From Candidatus Poribacteria bacterium (GTDB lineage Bacteria > Poribacteria > WGA-4E > WGA-3G): a DNA stretch of 64,000 bases. The stretch is from assembly GCA_028818705.1 (NCBI GenBank), contig JAPPNJ010000011.1, positions 26,464 to 90,463 of the forward strand, written 5' to 3'. Under the pieces are notes generated by a model that worked only from the letters and a program-made list of their open reading frames with translations, had not been told where the DNA came from and searched no databases. Position numbers and translations under genes: made by a program. Positions 33,776-41,352 of the stretch are shown here, piece after piece (positions within the stretch are counted from its first letter, which is position 1; each line of letters starts with the position of its first letter).

Positions 33776-34801
33776 CTAATCCGAGGTCCAATCTAAAACA
33801 ACCCCTGTATACACATTCGGTTCATTGAGGAGACCATCGTAAGCCTGCTTAATCTGCTTGGGTTTGAGCCGATGAGAAATTAAAGGTTCAACTTGTAGCT
33901 GTCCACGCGCCATCCAGTCAAAAATGGTCTGCTGTTTACTCCATTGTGAAGTTCGATTGCCGACATCAGGATACATCGGAACACACCATTCTAACGCCCC
34001 ACGAATGGTAATCCATCGCAGATGGGTTTCGGAGAGAAGATCTGTCAGATCGCCAGGGACTGAGACCCGCGGTGTACCGAGGATAATGATTTGTCCGTGA
34101 CTCGCGGTAGCACGCAGTGCCTGCATAACTACGCCACTATGCCCAACGGCATCAACGGTAATATTGCCGAGATCGCCATTCGTAATTTCCTGAATCTGTG
34201 CTTGTGCTTCGTCAGCATCGCCACCGACAGTGCGCGCAATGCCACACCGCTGCGCGAGCACCCGTCTTTCTGCTACCGGATCCACACCGATAACACGGCA
34301 TCCATGAATCCGAAACATCTGTGACACTAAATTCCCGACGAGACCTAATCCGAAAACAACAACCCACGGGTTCGTGCCAATCTCACCAACAACAATTGCA
34401 GTCATTGCAACGCCAGCCATCCGCGATGCAGCAACAACAGCTGGATCCACCGCTTCTCTAACTGGGGCAACCAGGCGGTCTTGTGAATACTGAATCGTCG
34501 AGGCGTGTCGTCCGTATGTGAAGACCCGATCACCGGGTGCCGCACGCGTAACGTCTGCACCAACCTCACGGACGATACCGACATTCGCATAACCGGAACG
34601 CCACGGATACTCACACCATTCCCCCTTCTGAAAAACTTTCGGTTCCCTTCCAGTATAATTTGCGAGCTCTGTTCCGCTACTGATAAATGTGTATTCCGTG
34701 TCTACCAGAAGCTCATTGGAAGCGAGATCTCGGGTGTCTATTTCGGCAGTTTGCAACTCCACTTGATTCTGACCGGTTACAACGACTTCTCTTATTCTCA
34801 T
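33776..34801 (-). CDS. Zinc-type alcohol dehydrogenase-like (MDR) oxidoreductase
   Basis: A 341-residue medium-chain dehydrogenase/reductase. The N-terminal GroES-like domain has YTFISSGTELANYTGREP and RSGYANVGIVREVG. The nucleotide-binding domain has VFGLGLVGNLVSQMF followed by VIGVDPVAERR, which favours NAD(H). The cysteine ligands of classical zinc alcohol dehydrogenases are not obvious, and SGTEL resembles the sugar-dehydrogenase/bacteriochlorophyllide-dehydrogenase-like subgroup. Substrate unknown. The start ATG overlaps the DUF202 stop (ATGA), so translation is coupled. Confidence 0.82.
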   Translation of the reverse strand: MRIREVVVTGQNQVELQTAEIDTRDLASNELLVDTEYTFISSGTELANYTGREPKVFQKGEWCEYPWRSGYANVGIVREVGADVTRAAPGDRVFTYGRHASTIQYSQDRLVAPVREAVDPAVVAASRMAGVAMTAIVVGEIGTNPWVVVFGLGLVGNLVSQMFRIHGCRVIGVDPVAERRVLAQRCGIARTVGGDADEAQAQIQEITNGDLGNITVDAVGHSGVVMQALRATASHGQIIILGTPRVSVPGDLTDLLSETHLRWITIRGALEWCVPMYPDVGNRTSQWSKQQTIFDWMARGQLQVEPLISHRLKPKQIKQAYDGLLNEPNVYTGVVLDWTSD

Positions 34802-35133
34802 GATGGACCTTTTTTTTCTAATTCCTTTAGCTCTTCTTGTTTAATCTTGTGAATCAGTGCCCGCATTCGTATGAATTTCACAAGCCCAAAGAAAAAGGTT
34901 ACAATACCCAATAAAATAAAGATAAAACCTATCAACTCAACGATAAAAGGAATCTCTGAACTGAGTATTTTGAGATGTACGAAGGTTAAACCCGCAACGA
35001 ACAGTGTTAGTGCCGTGCGGATATACGCGAGGAAAGTTCGCTCGTTCGCAAGGATGGTCCGGTCAGCCGCGAGATGATCTCGTAAGATAAGCTGATCCTC
35101 TAAACCTGTGTAAGGTCTTGATTCATCTTTCAT
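34798..35133 (-). CDS. DUF202 inner-membrane protein
   Basis: A 111-residue membrane protein. The conserved soluble N-terminal stretch LAADRTILANERTFLAYIRTAL is the DUF202 hallmark, followed by two membrane segments (about residues 45-63 and 70-92) and a basic tail. DUF202 proteins (YidH-like) have no settled function. It is directly upstream of the MDR gene with a 4-base overlap. Confidence 0.82.
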   Translation of the reverse strand: MKDESRPYTGLEDQLILRDHLAADRTILANERTFLAYIRTALTLFVAGLTFVHLKILSSEIPFIVELIGFIFILLGIVTFFFGLVKFIRMRALIHKIKQEELKELEKKGPS

Positions 35134-35151
35134 GCGTGACTTCCCTGCTGC

Positions 35152-35517
35152 CTAAAAGAAAAAATTTAAAATAATAACACCAGCGAGCCATCCATAGAGC
35201 GTCCACATGCAGCGCAGCCTTCTCGCTATTTTTCGGTATTCGGCTGTATAGCACGCCGGATTTTGGAAATAGAACACCAGCCGCTTCGACGATGACAAAT
35301 CTATGTTGGGTGTTAAAACACTTACAACGATAGCACTTACAGCCAACAAGACAATGTTGACTGCTGGTACAATGCTAAGAATCATACCGAATACTGTCCA
35401 GCGCCACCTTGAAACACTTTGCGATGCGTCCGTCCGTGCCATACAGATTACCGATGCAGATGGCATCCTTGTTTTAGGGTCCATGCATGACATCCATACT
35501 GGTGCACGCGGCACCAT
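35152..35517 (-). CDS. Small two-helix membrane protein, uncharacterised
   Basis: Up to 121 residues, with two hydrophobic segments (WTVFGMILSIVPAVNIVLLAVSAIVV and LYGWLAGVIILNFFF) separated by a polar loop rich in aromatic and basic residues. The start is uncertain: several in-frame ATGs exist and the one at 35442 (MARTDASQSVSRW) is a good alternative. No family recognised. The opposite-strand ORF at 35303 looks like its shadow. It ends 18 bases upstream of the DUF202 gene. Confidence 0.5.
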   Translation of the reverse strand: MVPRAPVWMSCMDPKTRMPSASVICMARTDASQSVSRWRWTVFGMILSIVPAVNIVLLAVSAIVVSVLTPNIDLSSSKRLVFYFQNPACYTAEYRKIARRLRCMWTLYGWLAGVIILNFFF

Positions 35518-35564
35518 TGCCTCAAGATTTTACATTATGCAAACGTCTCGACAGGCGGCACAAA

Positions 35565-36041
35565 CTACCCTTTGTAGCGTAGATTTTTCCCGTTATCAGG
35601 ACCATCCTGATGCCATACCCAAACATCTCGGAAGTACGCCTGTTTTTCAGGAGGCAAACCCTCAATTACATCTAACGGAACTGACGGTCTGTGAAACTGA
35701 CATCCAACGAAATTATAAGAATTAAAGACTGCTATTCGCGGTCGATCTGGATTTGTCCACGCAACGCCAGAATGACAGAGGTTTTCCGTGAAAATAATGA
35801 CAGAACCCGGCGGGCAGCTGTACGTCTCAAAGAGCGGAGAATCTGTCTGCCTATGCACTTCAGGGATTCGGAAATTCGCCTTATGGCTTCCGGGCAAGAA
35901 CAAGATATCCCTTGAGATCAAAGATAAATTTTTGCTCTTCAGCCATAACAAATCCTTCCAGCAAACCGTATTTCCGATTGCCTCAAGTATTATATCAAAT
36001 TTCCCGTTTAATTCAAACTGGTTTTTATAGGGAATTATCAA
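35565..36041 (-). pseudogene. C-terminal fragment of a PhyH dioxygenase
   Basis: From about residue 45 the 158-residue ORF reads like the second half of a PhyH protein: ILFLPGSHKANF, YSCPPGSVIIFTENLCHSGVAWTNPDRPRIAVFNSYN, with the distal histidine (CHSG) and arginine (RPRIAV). The N-terminal half, with the H-x-D iron pair, is missing, and the first 40 residues do not match the family. It cannot bind iron as a normal PhyH would. This is probably a decayed gene; the 5' remains in 36042-36260 are not recognisable. Confidence 0.75.
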
Positions 36042-36267
36042 AACATATAGACCTCTCGGTACACTGCAGAAGACATTCTCACATCAACCGTGAGGCTGGA
36101 AAACCGCACGCTCTCTCAGTCTTAAAGTCATGGCTTCCCTGTTTGTCCACTTCTGATGAGATCCGAGATTTCCTATCTCGCCCTATTATAAATACGCATA
36201 CATCGAAAAAAAGTTGACACTCCTCCGGTGATTTGTCTAAGATAAAAATAAACCCATATCTGTTTTT

Positions 36268-36336
36268 TTACGGAGAACAGGGACATTCAATCTCAAGAGC
36301 CCTTATGATACCTACACTCAGGAAATTCTCCGTGAA
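36268..36336. mobile_element. MITE-like element with ACGGAG/CTCCGT ends, copy 2
   Basis: About 69 bases bounded by TTACGGAGAACAG and CTCCGTGAATC, matching the ends of the element at 22716-22796. It lies in the otherwise empty 36042-36567 gap, upstream of a promoter. Confidence 0.4.
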
Positions 36337-36383
36337 TCTATAGAAAACTGAAAACTAAATATCACAGAAAATTTATCATCTTC

Positions 36384-36413
36384 TTGACACCGATGCCCAC
36401 GCTATGCTATACT
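36384..36413 (+). promoter_or_regulatory. Candidate sigma70-type promoter
   Basis: Perfect TTGACA and TATACT separated by 18 bases. It would drive the 36568-38236 genes, leaving a 5' leader of about 145 bases. Confidence 0.5.
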
Positions 36414-36567
36414 AAAAACATGTCACAGATAACACTTTTCGGCACAGCCTGCAAACGAAATCGTGCGACACAAGCACAATTCATCCCTGTCTACATTCAA
36501 CCTGCTCCGAAAAGCGACATCTTGCTTTGAACTTTACTTACAAAAAAGAAATGGAGTAACTCATTTA

Positions 36568-37158
36568 ATGGATTTCCAACAATCATTAGATAGTAAAATC
36601 GCAGATCACAACTTACTCAATCACCCATTCTATCAAGCGTGGAGTGCTGGCGAATTGTCGCTCGTAACACTGCGTTCCTATGCCCGCGAATACGGTGCTT
36701 TCATCTCTACTATACCGCAGGGATGGGAGGCAGTTGATGATGCTGAAATCGCAGCAGAAGAAACCGAACACATCGACTTATGGGCTGACTTCGCTACCGG
36801 TCTCGATACCACTGTTTCTGAAGCACAGATTCCACAGGTGAAATCACTCGTCGAAACGGCAAATGAACTCTTCTCCGAACGCCCGACGGCACTTGGGGCA
36901 CTCTATGCCTTTGAGGCACAGCAACCTGCAACATCACAATCGAAATTGGAGGGTCTGCAGACGTTCTACCAACTCCCGAAAAAAGTAGAACCCTACTTTG
37001 AAACGCACGCCCACAACGAGCATGAAGCGGAAATACTACTTGAGCAAATCGATGAATTGCCACCGGAGTCGCAAGCCATGGTTGTCGAAGCATGTGAACA
37101 GATGAGTGTTGCCTTGTGGAATGCCCTCACAGGAATTCACGATGCGGAATGCGCATGA
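36568..37158 (+). CDS. TenA/CADD-like heme-oxygenase-fold protein
   Basis: About 196 residues from MDFQQSLDSKIADHNLLNHPFYQAW; the 35 upstream residues of the ORF look non-coding. An all-helical heme-oxygenase-like fold is suggested by HPFYQAWSAGELSLVTLRSYAREYGAF and the acid/histidine positions AEETEHIDLW, YAFEAQQP and THAHNEHEAE. These could be ligands of a diiron centre as in CADD-type oxidases, though exact spacing differs. TenA-type thiaminase is less likely. Reaction unknown. It overlaps the next gene by 17 bases. Confidence 0.6.
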   Translation: MDFQQSLDSKIADHNLLNHPFYQAWSAGELSLVTLRSYAREYGAFISTIPQGWEAVDDAEIAAEETEHIDLWADFATGLDTTVSEAQIPQVKSLVETANELFSERPTALGALYAFEAQQPATSQSKLEGLQTFYQLPKKVEPYFETHAHNEHEAEILLEQIDELPPESQAMVVEACEQMSVALWNALTGIHDAECA

Positions 37159-37528
37159 TACAGTAAAAGCGTATTTTGACGCGCTTATTGCCAGAGATGC
37201 TGAAACCCTCATTGCGATGATGCTGCCTGCCTCCCATTATGTCAAGATCGGCACGGATGCTGATGAAGTCGTTGAAGGCAGCGCAGAAATCGCTGCGTAC
37301 TACCAAGACCATGTCGCAAGCACTGAGGATTTCAGCATCACGTTTATTAACTTCGATGTTCAAGAACGAGACGATGTAGCGTGGTTCTACACGCGCCAAG
37401 TTTGGCATCTCAAATGGCAAGGTACACCAGAGGAATTCGTGATGCGGATGACCGGGGTCTTGGAAAAGATCAACGAATCGTGGAAGTTCGCACAGATCCA
37501 CGCCTCAATCGGTGTTCCAACATCCTAA
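37142..37528 (+). CDS. SnoaL/DUF4440-like NTF2-fold protein
   Basis: About 128 residues from the internal ATG at 37142 (MRNAHDTVKAYFDALIARDAETLIAMM), preceded by AGGAAT. Family traits are the early helix pair, the pattern EVVEGSAEIAAYY, DVAWFYTRQVW, RMTGVLEKINESWKFAQIHASI. This is the SnoaL_3/DUF4440 form in which the C-terminal HxS follows a W-K-F strand. It is often a ketosteroid-isomerase-like or unknown enzyme. Its coding start lies inside the TenA/CADD-like gene, so translation is coupled. Confidence 0.7.
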   Translation: MRNAHDTVKAYFDALIARDAETLIAMMLPASHYVKIGTDADEVVEGSAEIAAYYQDHVASTEDFSITFINFDVQERDDVAWFYTRQVWHLKWQGTPEEFVMRMTGVLEKINESWKFAQIHASIGVPTS

Positions 37529-37546
37529 TCTCTAACGGAGGGACTC

Positions 37547-38236
37547 TTGCAAATTTCGGCAATCTCTTTTGACGGTGATATGACCTTATGGGATTTCCTA
37601 AAAGTGATGCGTCATTCACTTAAACATACATTGGCGGAGCTGCAAAAACAGCGTCCAACGCAGCGCGTCTTAAACCTGACAATTGATAAAATGATTGCTA
37701 TTCGCGATGAATTTGCGGAAGAGGTAAAGGGAGAAGTCTGGAATTTAGAAGCAATCAGACGAGGCGCATTCGAGCGGACGCTTGAACATGTGGGTTGTCC
37801 AGATAAAGACCTCGCTGCCCATCTGAACGCGATATATCGGAAGCATCGGTTTGAAGATATAGAGTTGTACCCAGATGTCGTTCCGACCTTTGATATTCTG
37901 GCACCGCATTTCAAACTGGGATTGCTCTCGAACGGGAACACCTATCCAGAACGCTGTGGACTTGACGGACGTTTTGATTTTGTTGTTTTTTCTCAAGATG
38001 TTCAGCTCGTAAAACCCGATCCCAGAATCTTTGAGATAACGGTGGAACGCGCAGGCTGTGAACTAACCGAAATGCTACATGTAGGAGACTCCCTTAAAAA
38101 TGATGTGGCTGGTGCGCGGAATGCCGGCGTGCCTTGTGCCTGGCTCAATCGTGAAGGCGTCCCGAACGACACAGCAACGCAACCCAACTATGAGGTCGCT
38201 TCGTTGTCTGAAATCCCTGCGATTTTAGGTCTGTAG
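37547..38236 (+). CDS. HAD-superfamily hydrolase
   Basis: A 229-residue haloacid-dehalogenase-like phosphatase. Motif I is FDGDMT (D9, D11, T13), motif II is LLSNGN, motif III is the lysine in KPDPRIF and motif IV is GDSLKNDVAGARNAG. A helical cap lies between motifs I and II. It would hydrolyse a small phosphate ester. The start is a TTG, but GGAGGG at ideal distance makes it convincing and no ATG exists upstream in frame. It follows the SnoaL-like gene by 18 bases. Confidence 0.88.
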   Translation: MQISAISFDGDMTLWDFLKVMRHSLKHTLAELQKQRPTQRVLNLTIDKMIAIRDEFAEEVKGEVWNLEAIRRGAFERTLEHVGCPDKDLAAHLNAIYRKHRFEDIELYPDVVPTFDILAPHFKLGLLSNGNTYPERCGLDGRFDFVVFSQDVQLVKPDPRIFEITVERAGCELTEMLHVGDSLKNDVAGARNAGVPCAWLNREGVPNDTATQPNYEVASLSEIPAILGL

Positions 38237-38424
38237 AGGACAAAATTAGGAGTACACTTGTCTCCTGCTGGGGTTAAAGTTAAGGCTAACATTGCTGCTA
38301 TAGACCTGTCGCCTTGCTGGGGCTAAATAGTAGATTGACAAGAAATTTTTCTGTAAACAGATTTCCTTCCCTGTAGTGCTCACGAATAGAAAATTAAATA
38401 GCCCTAATAGAACCCAAAAACACT

Positions 38425-38454
38425 TTGCATAAAACTACTTCCTTATGGTATCAT
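38425..38454 (+). promoter_or_regulatory. Candidate promoter upstream of SUMF1-like gene
   Basis: TTGCAT and TATCAT are separated by 18 bases and end only 8 bases before the ATG at 38462, which has no Shine-Dalgarno. If real, the transcript would be leaderless or nearly so. The 38237-38424 gap holds two CTGGGG-type repeat remnants. Confidence 0.3.
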
Positions 38455-38461
38455 AATAAAC

Positions 38462-39361
38462 ATGGAGAGCAGGAACGGCGTTACATCAAAAAATATCCTG
38501 AATATTACAAAGCCGAAAGAATCTCGAACTGCCCTCGTAGAAAGCAATACACCAGATGCCTTCCGAAAACTACGCCAAGATTATTGGACTTGGCACTTTG
38601 ATGAATCGTTGTCGGATGCAGCCCGGCTGCTACTTAGTACAGACCTCGGTTGGGAGGCGATGCCACAGCTTGAAGCACCACCGGTGGGCGAAGTCATTTC
38701 GCCTCTCGGTTATGCCCTCTCACATGAGGACAAGAGTGTTCGTGATGCCGCACTACAGGCATTAGATACAACCGTTTACATCCCTGCTGGGATAGCATGT
38801 ATCGGCGAGGCGCGAGCACCGCTGGAGGTGGATGAATGTAGGGTAGGCGTCTACCCTGTAACCAACTCCCAATACCAACGGTTTGTTCAGGATACCGGAC
38901 ACGCGCCGCCACAGGATTGGACAGACGGCAATTATTCGGTAAACAGAGGTGATCATCCCGTCGTCTGGGTTACGTGTGAAGATGCAGAGGCGTACGCTCG
39001 TTATGCAGGTGGCAGATTACTGACGTTCGAGGAATGGCAATACGCTGCACGCGGTGTCGATGATAGGCTCTTTCCGTGGGGATACGAAATTGACAAGCCA
39101 CGGTGCAATACCGCTGAACTCGGCGCTGGAACGACAACACCGGTCGTTGCCTTCAGAGACGGTGTGAGCCCTTTCGGCTGCTACGATATGGTCGGAAACG
39201 TCTGGGAGTGGACAGATACACCCTACGACGATGCAGGAAATTTCCGGGTAGCCTGTGGTGGCGGATGGTACTACAATCACGACTATAGTACCTGCACCAG
39301 TTACGATTTTTTTAGCAACGGATATGCAGAGTTCGTGATCGGATTCCGGATCGCGCAGTGA
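38462..39361 (+). CDS. SUMF1 / formylglycine-generating-enzyme-like protein
   Basis: A 299-residue protein whose residues 100-299 have the SUMF1 (FGE-sulfatase) fold: EVDECRVGVYPVTNSQYQRFV, HPVVWVTCEDAEAYARYAGGRLLTFEEWQYAARG, LFPWGYE, GCYDMVGNVWEWTDT and a C-terminal GFRIA. True formylglycine-generating enzymes have two copper-binding cysteines near the C-terminus; here CTSYDF has one clear candidate and the paired CR motif is missing, so it may be a non-FGE member. The N-terminal 100 residues look helical and unrecognised. The sulfatases in this window would need a real FGE. Confidence 0.75.
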   Translation: MESRNGVTSKNILNITKPKESRTALVESNTPDAFRKLRQDYWTWHFDESLSDAARLLLSTDLGWEAMPQLEAPPVGEVISPLGYALSHEDKSVRDAALQALDTTVYIPAGIACIGEARAPLEVDECRVGVYPVTNSQYQRFVQDTGHAPPQDWTDGNYSVNRGDHPVVWVTCEDAEAYARYAGGRLLTFEEWQYAARGVDDRLFPWGYEIDKPRCNTAELGAGTTTPVVAFRDGVSPFGCYDMVGNVWEWTDTPYDDAGNFRVACGGGWYYNHDYSTCTSYDFFSNGYAEFVIGFRIAQ

Positions 39362-39403
39362 CCTTACACAGCGGATCAAGATTTATTCTACAGGAAAAGA
39401 TTT

Positions 39404-39955
39404 ATGAAAGACGGCAAAACTGAGGCAGGACACGCTTTGACACCTGATGATGCCGAGGTGTCTTCCAGTGGTTTACAAAAGGAACTCATCCAGCGTGGAC
39501 ATGTCGATATTCATACGCACCAGACCGTCGCGAAGCACCTGAAACAGGGCGCGGATGCCTTAAAAATCCGAGACTACGGAAAAGCGATTGAAGAATTCCA
39601 ACTGGTAATTCAACATAATCGTGAATCGGCAGAGGCACATTTTCATCTCGGTTTGGCGCACTTTATGATTGGGGCTTACGAAAAGGCAATAGACGCATAC
39701 AAGATGGCGGTGGCATGCGAACCGAGCGAAGCGATAGTATACCTCAATCTCGCTGCAACCTATCGTCTGCTCAAACGCTACGATGAGGCAATTGACGTTT
39801 ACACACGTGCCATCCGTTTTATCCCAAATCACCCTGAACTGCATTCCGAACTTGGGAAAGTGTATACATTTCAAGGCAAGCGACGCGAGGCGGTCAGTGC
39901 ATATAAAACAGCGATGCGACTTAAATTGCAACGCGTCGTAAACGCACCTTCATAA
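39404..39955 (+). CDS. TPR repeat protein
   Basis: A 183-residue protein with a polar N-terminus of about 45 residues and four tetratricopeptide repeats (starting near ADALKIRDYGKAIEEF, HFHLGLAHFMIGAYEKAI, YLNLAATYRLLKRYDEAI and HSELGKVYTFQGKRREAV). No signal peptide is seen, so a cytoplasmic scaffold is likely. It lies between the SUMF1-like gene and an ECF sigma operon, and could belong to either. AGGAAAAG precedes the ATG. Confidence 0.85.
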   Translation: MKDGKTEAGHALTPDDAEVSSSGLQKELIQRGHVDIHTHQTVAKHLKQGADALKIRDYGKAIEEFQLVIQHNRESAEAHFHLGLAHFMIGAYEKAIDAYKMAVACEPSEAIVYLNLAATYRLLKRYDEAIDVYTRAIRFIPNHPELHSELGKVYTFQGKRREAVSAYKTAMRLKLQRVVNAPS

Positions 39956-40020
39956 AATGAATGTCAAGCAAGAAAACTACGAGGTATTTCCCGGTGTCAG
40001 CAGTCATCACGGAGAACATT

Positions 40021-40623
40021 ATGTTTGTTTCAGACGAAGACTTAATGATGAAATGCCGTAAAGGGGATATGAGTGCGTTTGAGTTGCTGGTACGACGCTA
40101 CCAAAATCCGTTGATTAACTACATTCACCGCACTGTCAACGACTATCACCGCGCTGAAGATCTCTCTCAAGAAACGTTTCTACGGGTCTTTAAGAGCGCA
40201 AGCCGTTACGAACCTACAGCGTCGTTCAAAAGCTGGCTTTACACTATCGCCACCAACTTGTGTCGAAACGAGGTGCGGAATCGATCACGGCGGAATACAT
40301 ACTACCTTGAAGACCTCGTTGAGGAAGGTGAAGACGTCTATCATACAGACATGATGCGAGATACGCGCCACATGCCCGATGTCCTGTTAGAAAAAAAGGA
40401 ACAGCGGCAAATTATACGCAAAGCACTCGCACAATTACCAGAAAATCAGCGTGTGGCACTAACGCTCGTCACTTACCAAGATTTGCGCTACGAAGAGGTC
40501 TCAGAAATTCTCGGATGCTCGGTAGGTGCCGTGAAAGCACTGATCCATCGCGCTCGACAAAAAATGAAAAAACTCCTCACCAAAGCAGGAATAGGGGAGG
40601 AAAACATCAATGCGAAAATATAA
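40021..40623 (+). CDS. ECF-type RNA polymerase sigma factor
   Basis: About 200 residues from MFVSDEDLMMKCRKGDMSAF; GGAG lies at 7 bases before this ATG, which is better than the upstream one. Region 2 is clear (FELLVRRYQNPLINYIHRTVNDYHRAEDLSQETFLRVFKS), as is region 4 with its helix-turn-helix (LPENQRVALTLVTYQDLRYEEVSEILGCSVGAVKALIHRARQKMK). It directs RNA polymerase to a small regulon. The next gene, overlapping by 14 bases, encodes a zinc-finger transmembrane protein that is the likely anti-sigma factor. Confidence 0.93.
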   Translation: MFVSDEDLMMKCRKGDMSAFELLVRRYQNPLINYIHRTVNDYHRAEDLSQETFLRVFKSASRYEPTASFKSWLYTIATNLCRNEVRNRSRRNTYYLEDLVEEGEDVYHTDMMRDTRHMPDVLLEKKEQRQIIRKALAQLPENQRVALTLVTYQDLRYEEVSEILGCSVGAVKALIHRARQKMKKLLTKAGIGEENINAKI

Positions 40624-41305
40624 ACACACCGAATTCCCAAATTTATACAACGCAGAATGCGAAGCAGAAATTGCGAGTGCAGATGAGCTGTCAGCCTACA
40701 TTGATAAAGAATTGCCGACCTGGAAACGTTACCTCATCAAGCAGCACTTAAAAAAATGCCAGATCTGCGCCGACTACGTACAGCGGTTGCAAACAACCGA
40801 CAAATTCCTACGCCAAAGTGGAGAGGTAGAGACCTCTGCTGACTTTTTAGGAAGCGTCATGGCACGTGCGTCATCTCTGACGCAATACCAGCGACAGCAA
40901 GAGTCGTTCTGGTCGCGCGTCGCGCGATATATGGTATCGGGGTTAGAAACCCCTCCTACAAGATGGATGCGACACATTTCACTATTGGCGGGCAAACTTC
41001 GCCACAACATTCAGACGCGCAGCCCAATTTACATATTTGCCTTGACCTTCTGTGTCTTCACGATGGTGGGGGTAACGCTTTACCCACCGCGTAGCGACAG
41101 AAATGTAAAGCAAAGACAAATTAATGTAAAGCAAAGACAAATTCTGCCCGTGTGGGCAGAATTTCCCGTGTGGGCAAAATTTGGACAATCGGCGCATGCG
41201 TGGAAGAAGTCAGATGACCTGCACAGTGGAAAGTTAATATCATTTGAGGTCATCCGTCCTGAACCTCCTAAACGCTTACTTACGACTACCCTTCAGCAAA
41301 AGTAA
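40610..41305 (+). CDS. Zinc-finger transmembrane anti-sigma factor with in-frame repeat insertions
   Basis: A 231-residue protein. Residues 27-63 (ELSAYIDKELPTWKRYLIKQHLKKCQICADYVQRL) form the H-x3-C-x2-C anti-sigma zinc finger that would hold the sigma factor. One membrane helix follows (SPIYIFALTFCVFTMVGVTLY, about 136-156), then an outer segment. Two palindromic repeats sit in frame: codons 110-117 before the helix (SGLETPPT) and codons 165-191 after it (NVKQRQI twice, then LPVWAEFPVWAKF). Both lie in presumably flexible linkers. Overlap with the sigma gene suggests coupled translation. Confidence 0.85.
   Translation: MRKYKHTEFPNLYNAECEAEIASADELSAYIDKELPTWKRYLIKQHLKKCQICADYVQRLQTTDKFLRQSGEVETSADFLGSVMARASSLTQYQRQQESFWSRVARYMVSGLETPPTRWMRHISLLAGKLRHNIQTRSPIYIFALTFCVFTMVGVTLYPPRSDRNVKQRQINVKQRQILPVWAEFPVWAKFGQSAHAWKKSDDLHSGKLISFEVIRPEPPKRLLTTTLQQK
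40937..40961 (-). repeat. GTAGGAG element inside the anti-sigma gene
   Basis: On the minus strand it reads TTGTAGGAG, then the stem GGGGTT-TCT-AACCCC and CGA. On the plus strand it begins exactly at codon 110 and encodes SGLETPPT. The stem sequence differs from other copies but pairs perfectly. Confidence 0.75.
41102..41182 (+). repeat. AATGTAAAGCAAAGAC-type element inside the anti-sigma gene, copy E (tandem)
   Basis: The 21-base flank unit occurs twice in a row (41102-41122 and 41123-41143), then the stem AAATTCTGCCC/GGGCAGAATTT and a second right arm. It starts on a codon boundary (codon 165) and its 81 bases equal 27 codons, so the frame is kept and the peptide NVKQRQI is duplicated. The stem is identical to copy D at 24401, apart from one base in the last arm. 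Confidence 0.9.
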
Positions 41306-41352
41306 CCGGGTAGTTGACGAATTTCATCCATTACCCACTGGCAATCCAAAAA

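Noticed and set aside
35303-35725. 140-codon plus-strand ORF
   Set aside because: Spans the end of two minus-strand frames, one of them with clear membrane helices and the other a PhyH fragment.
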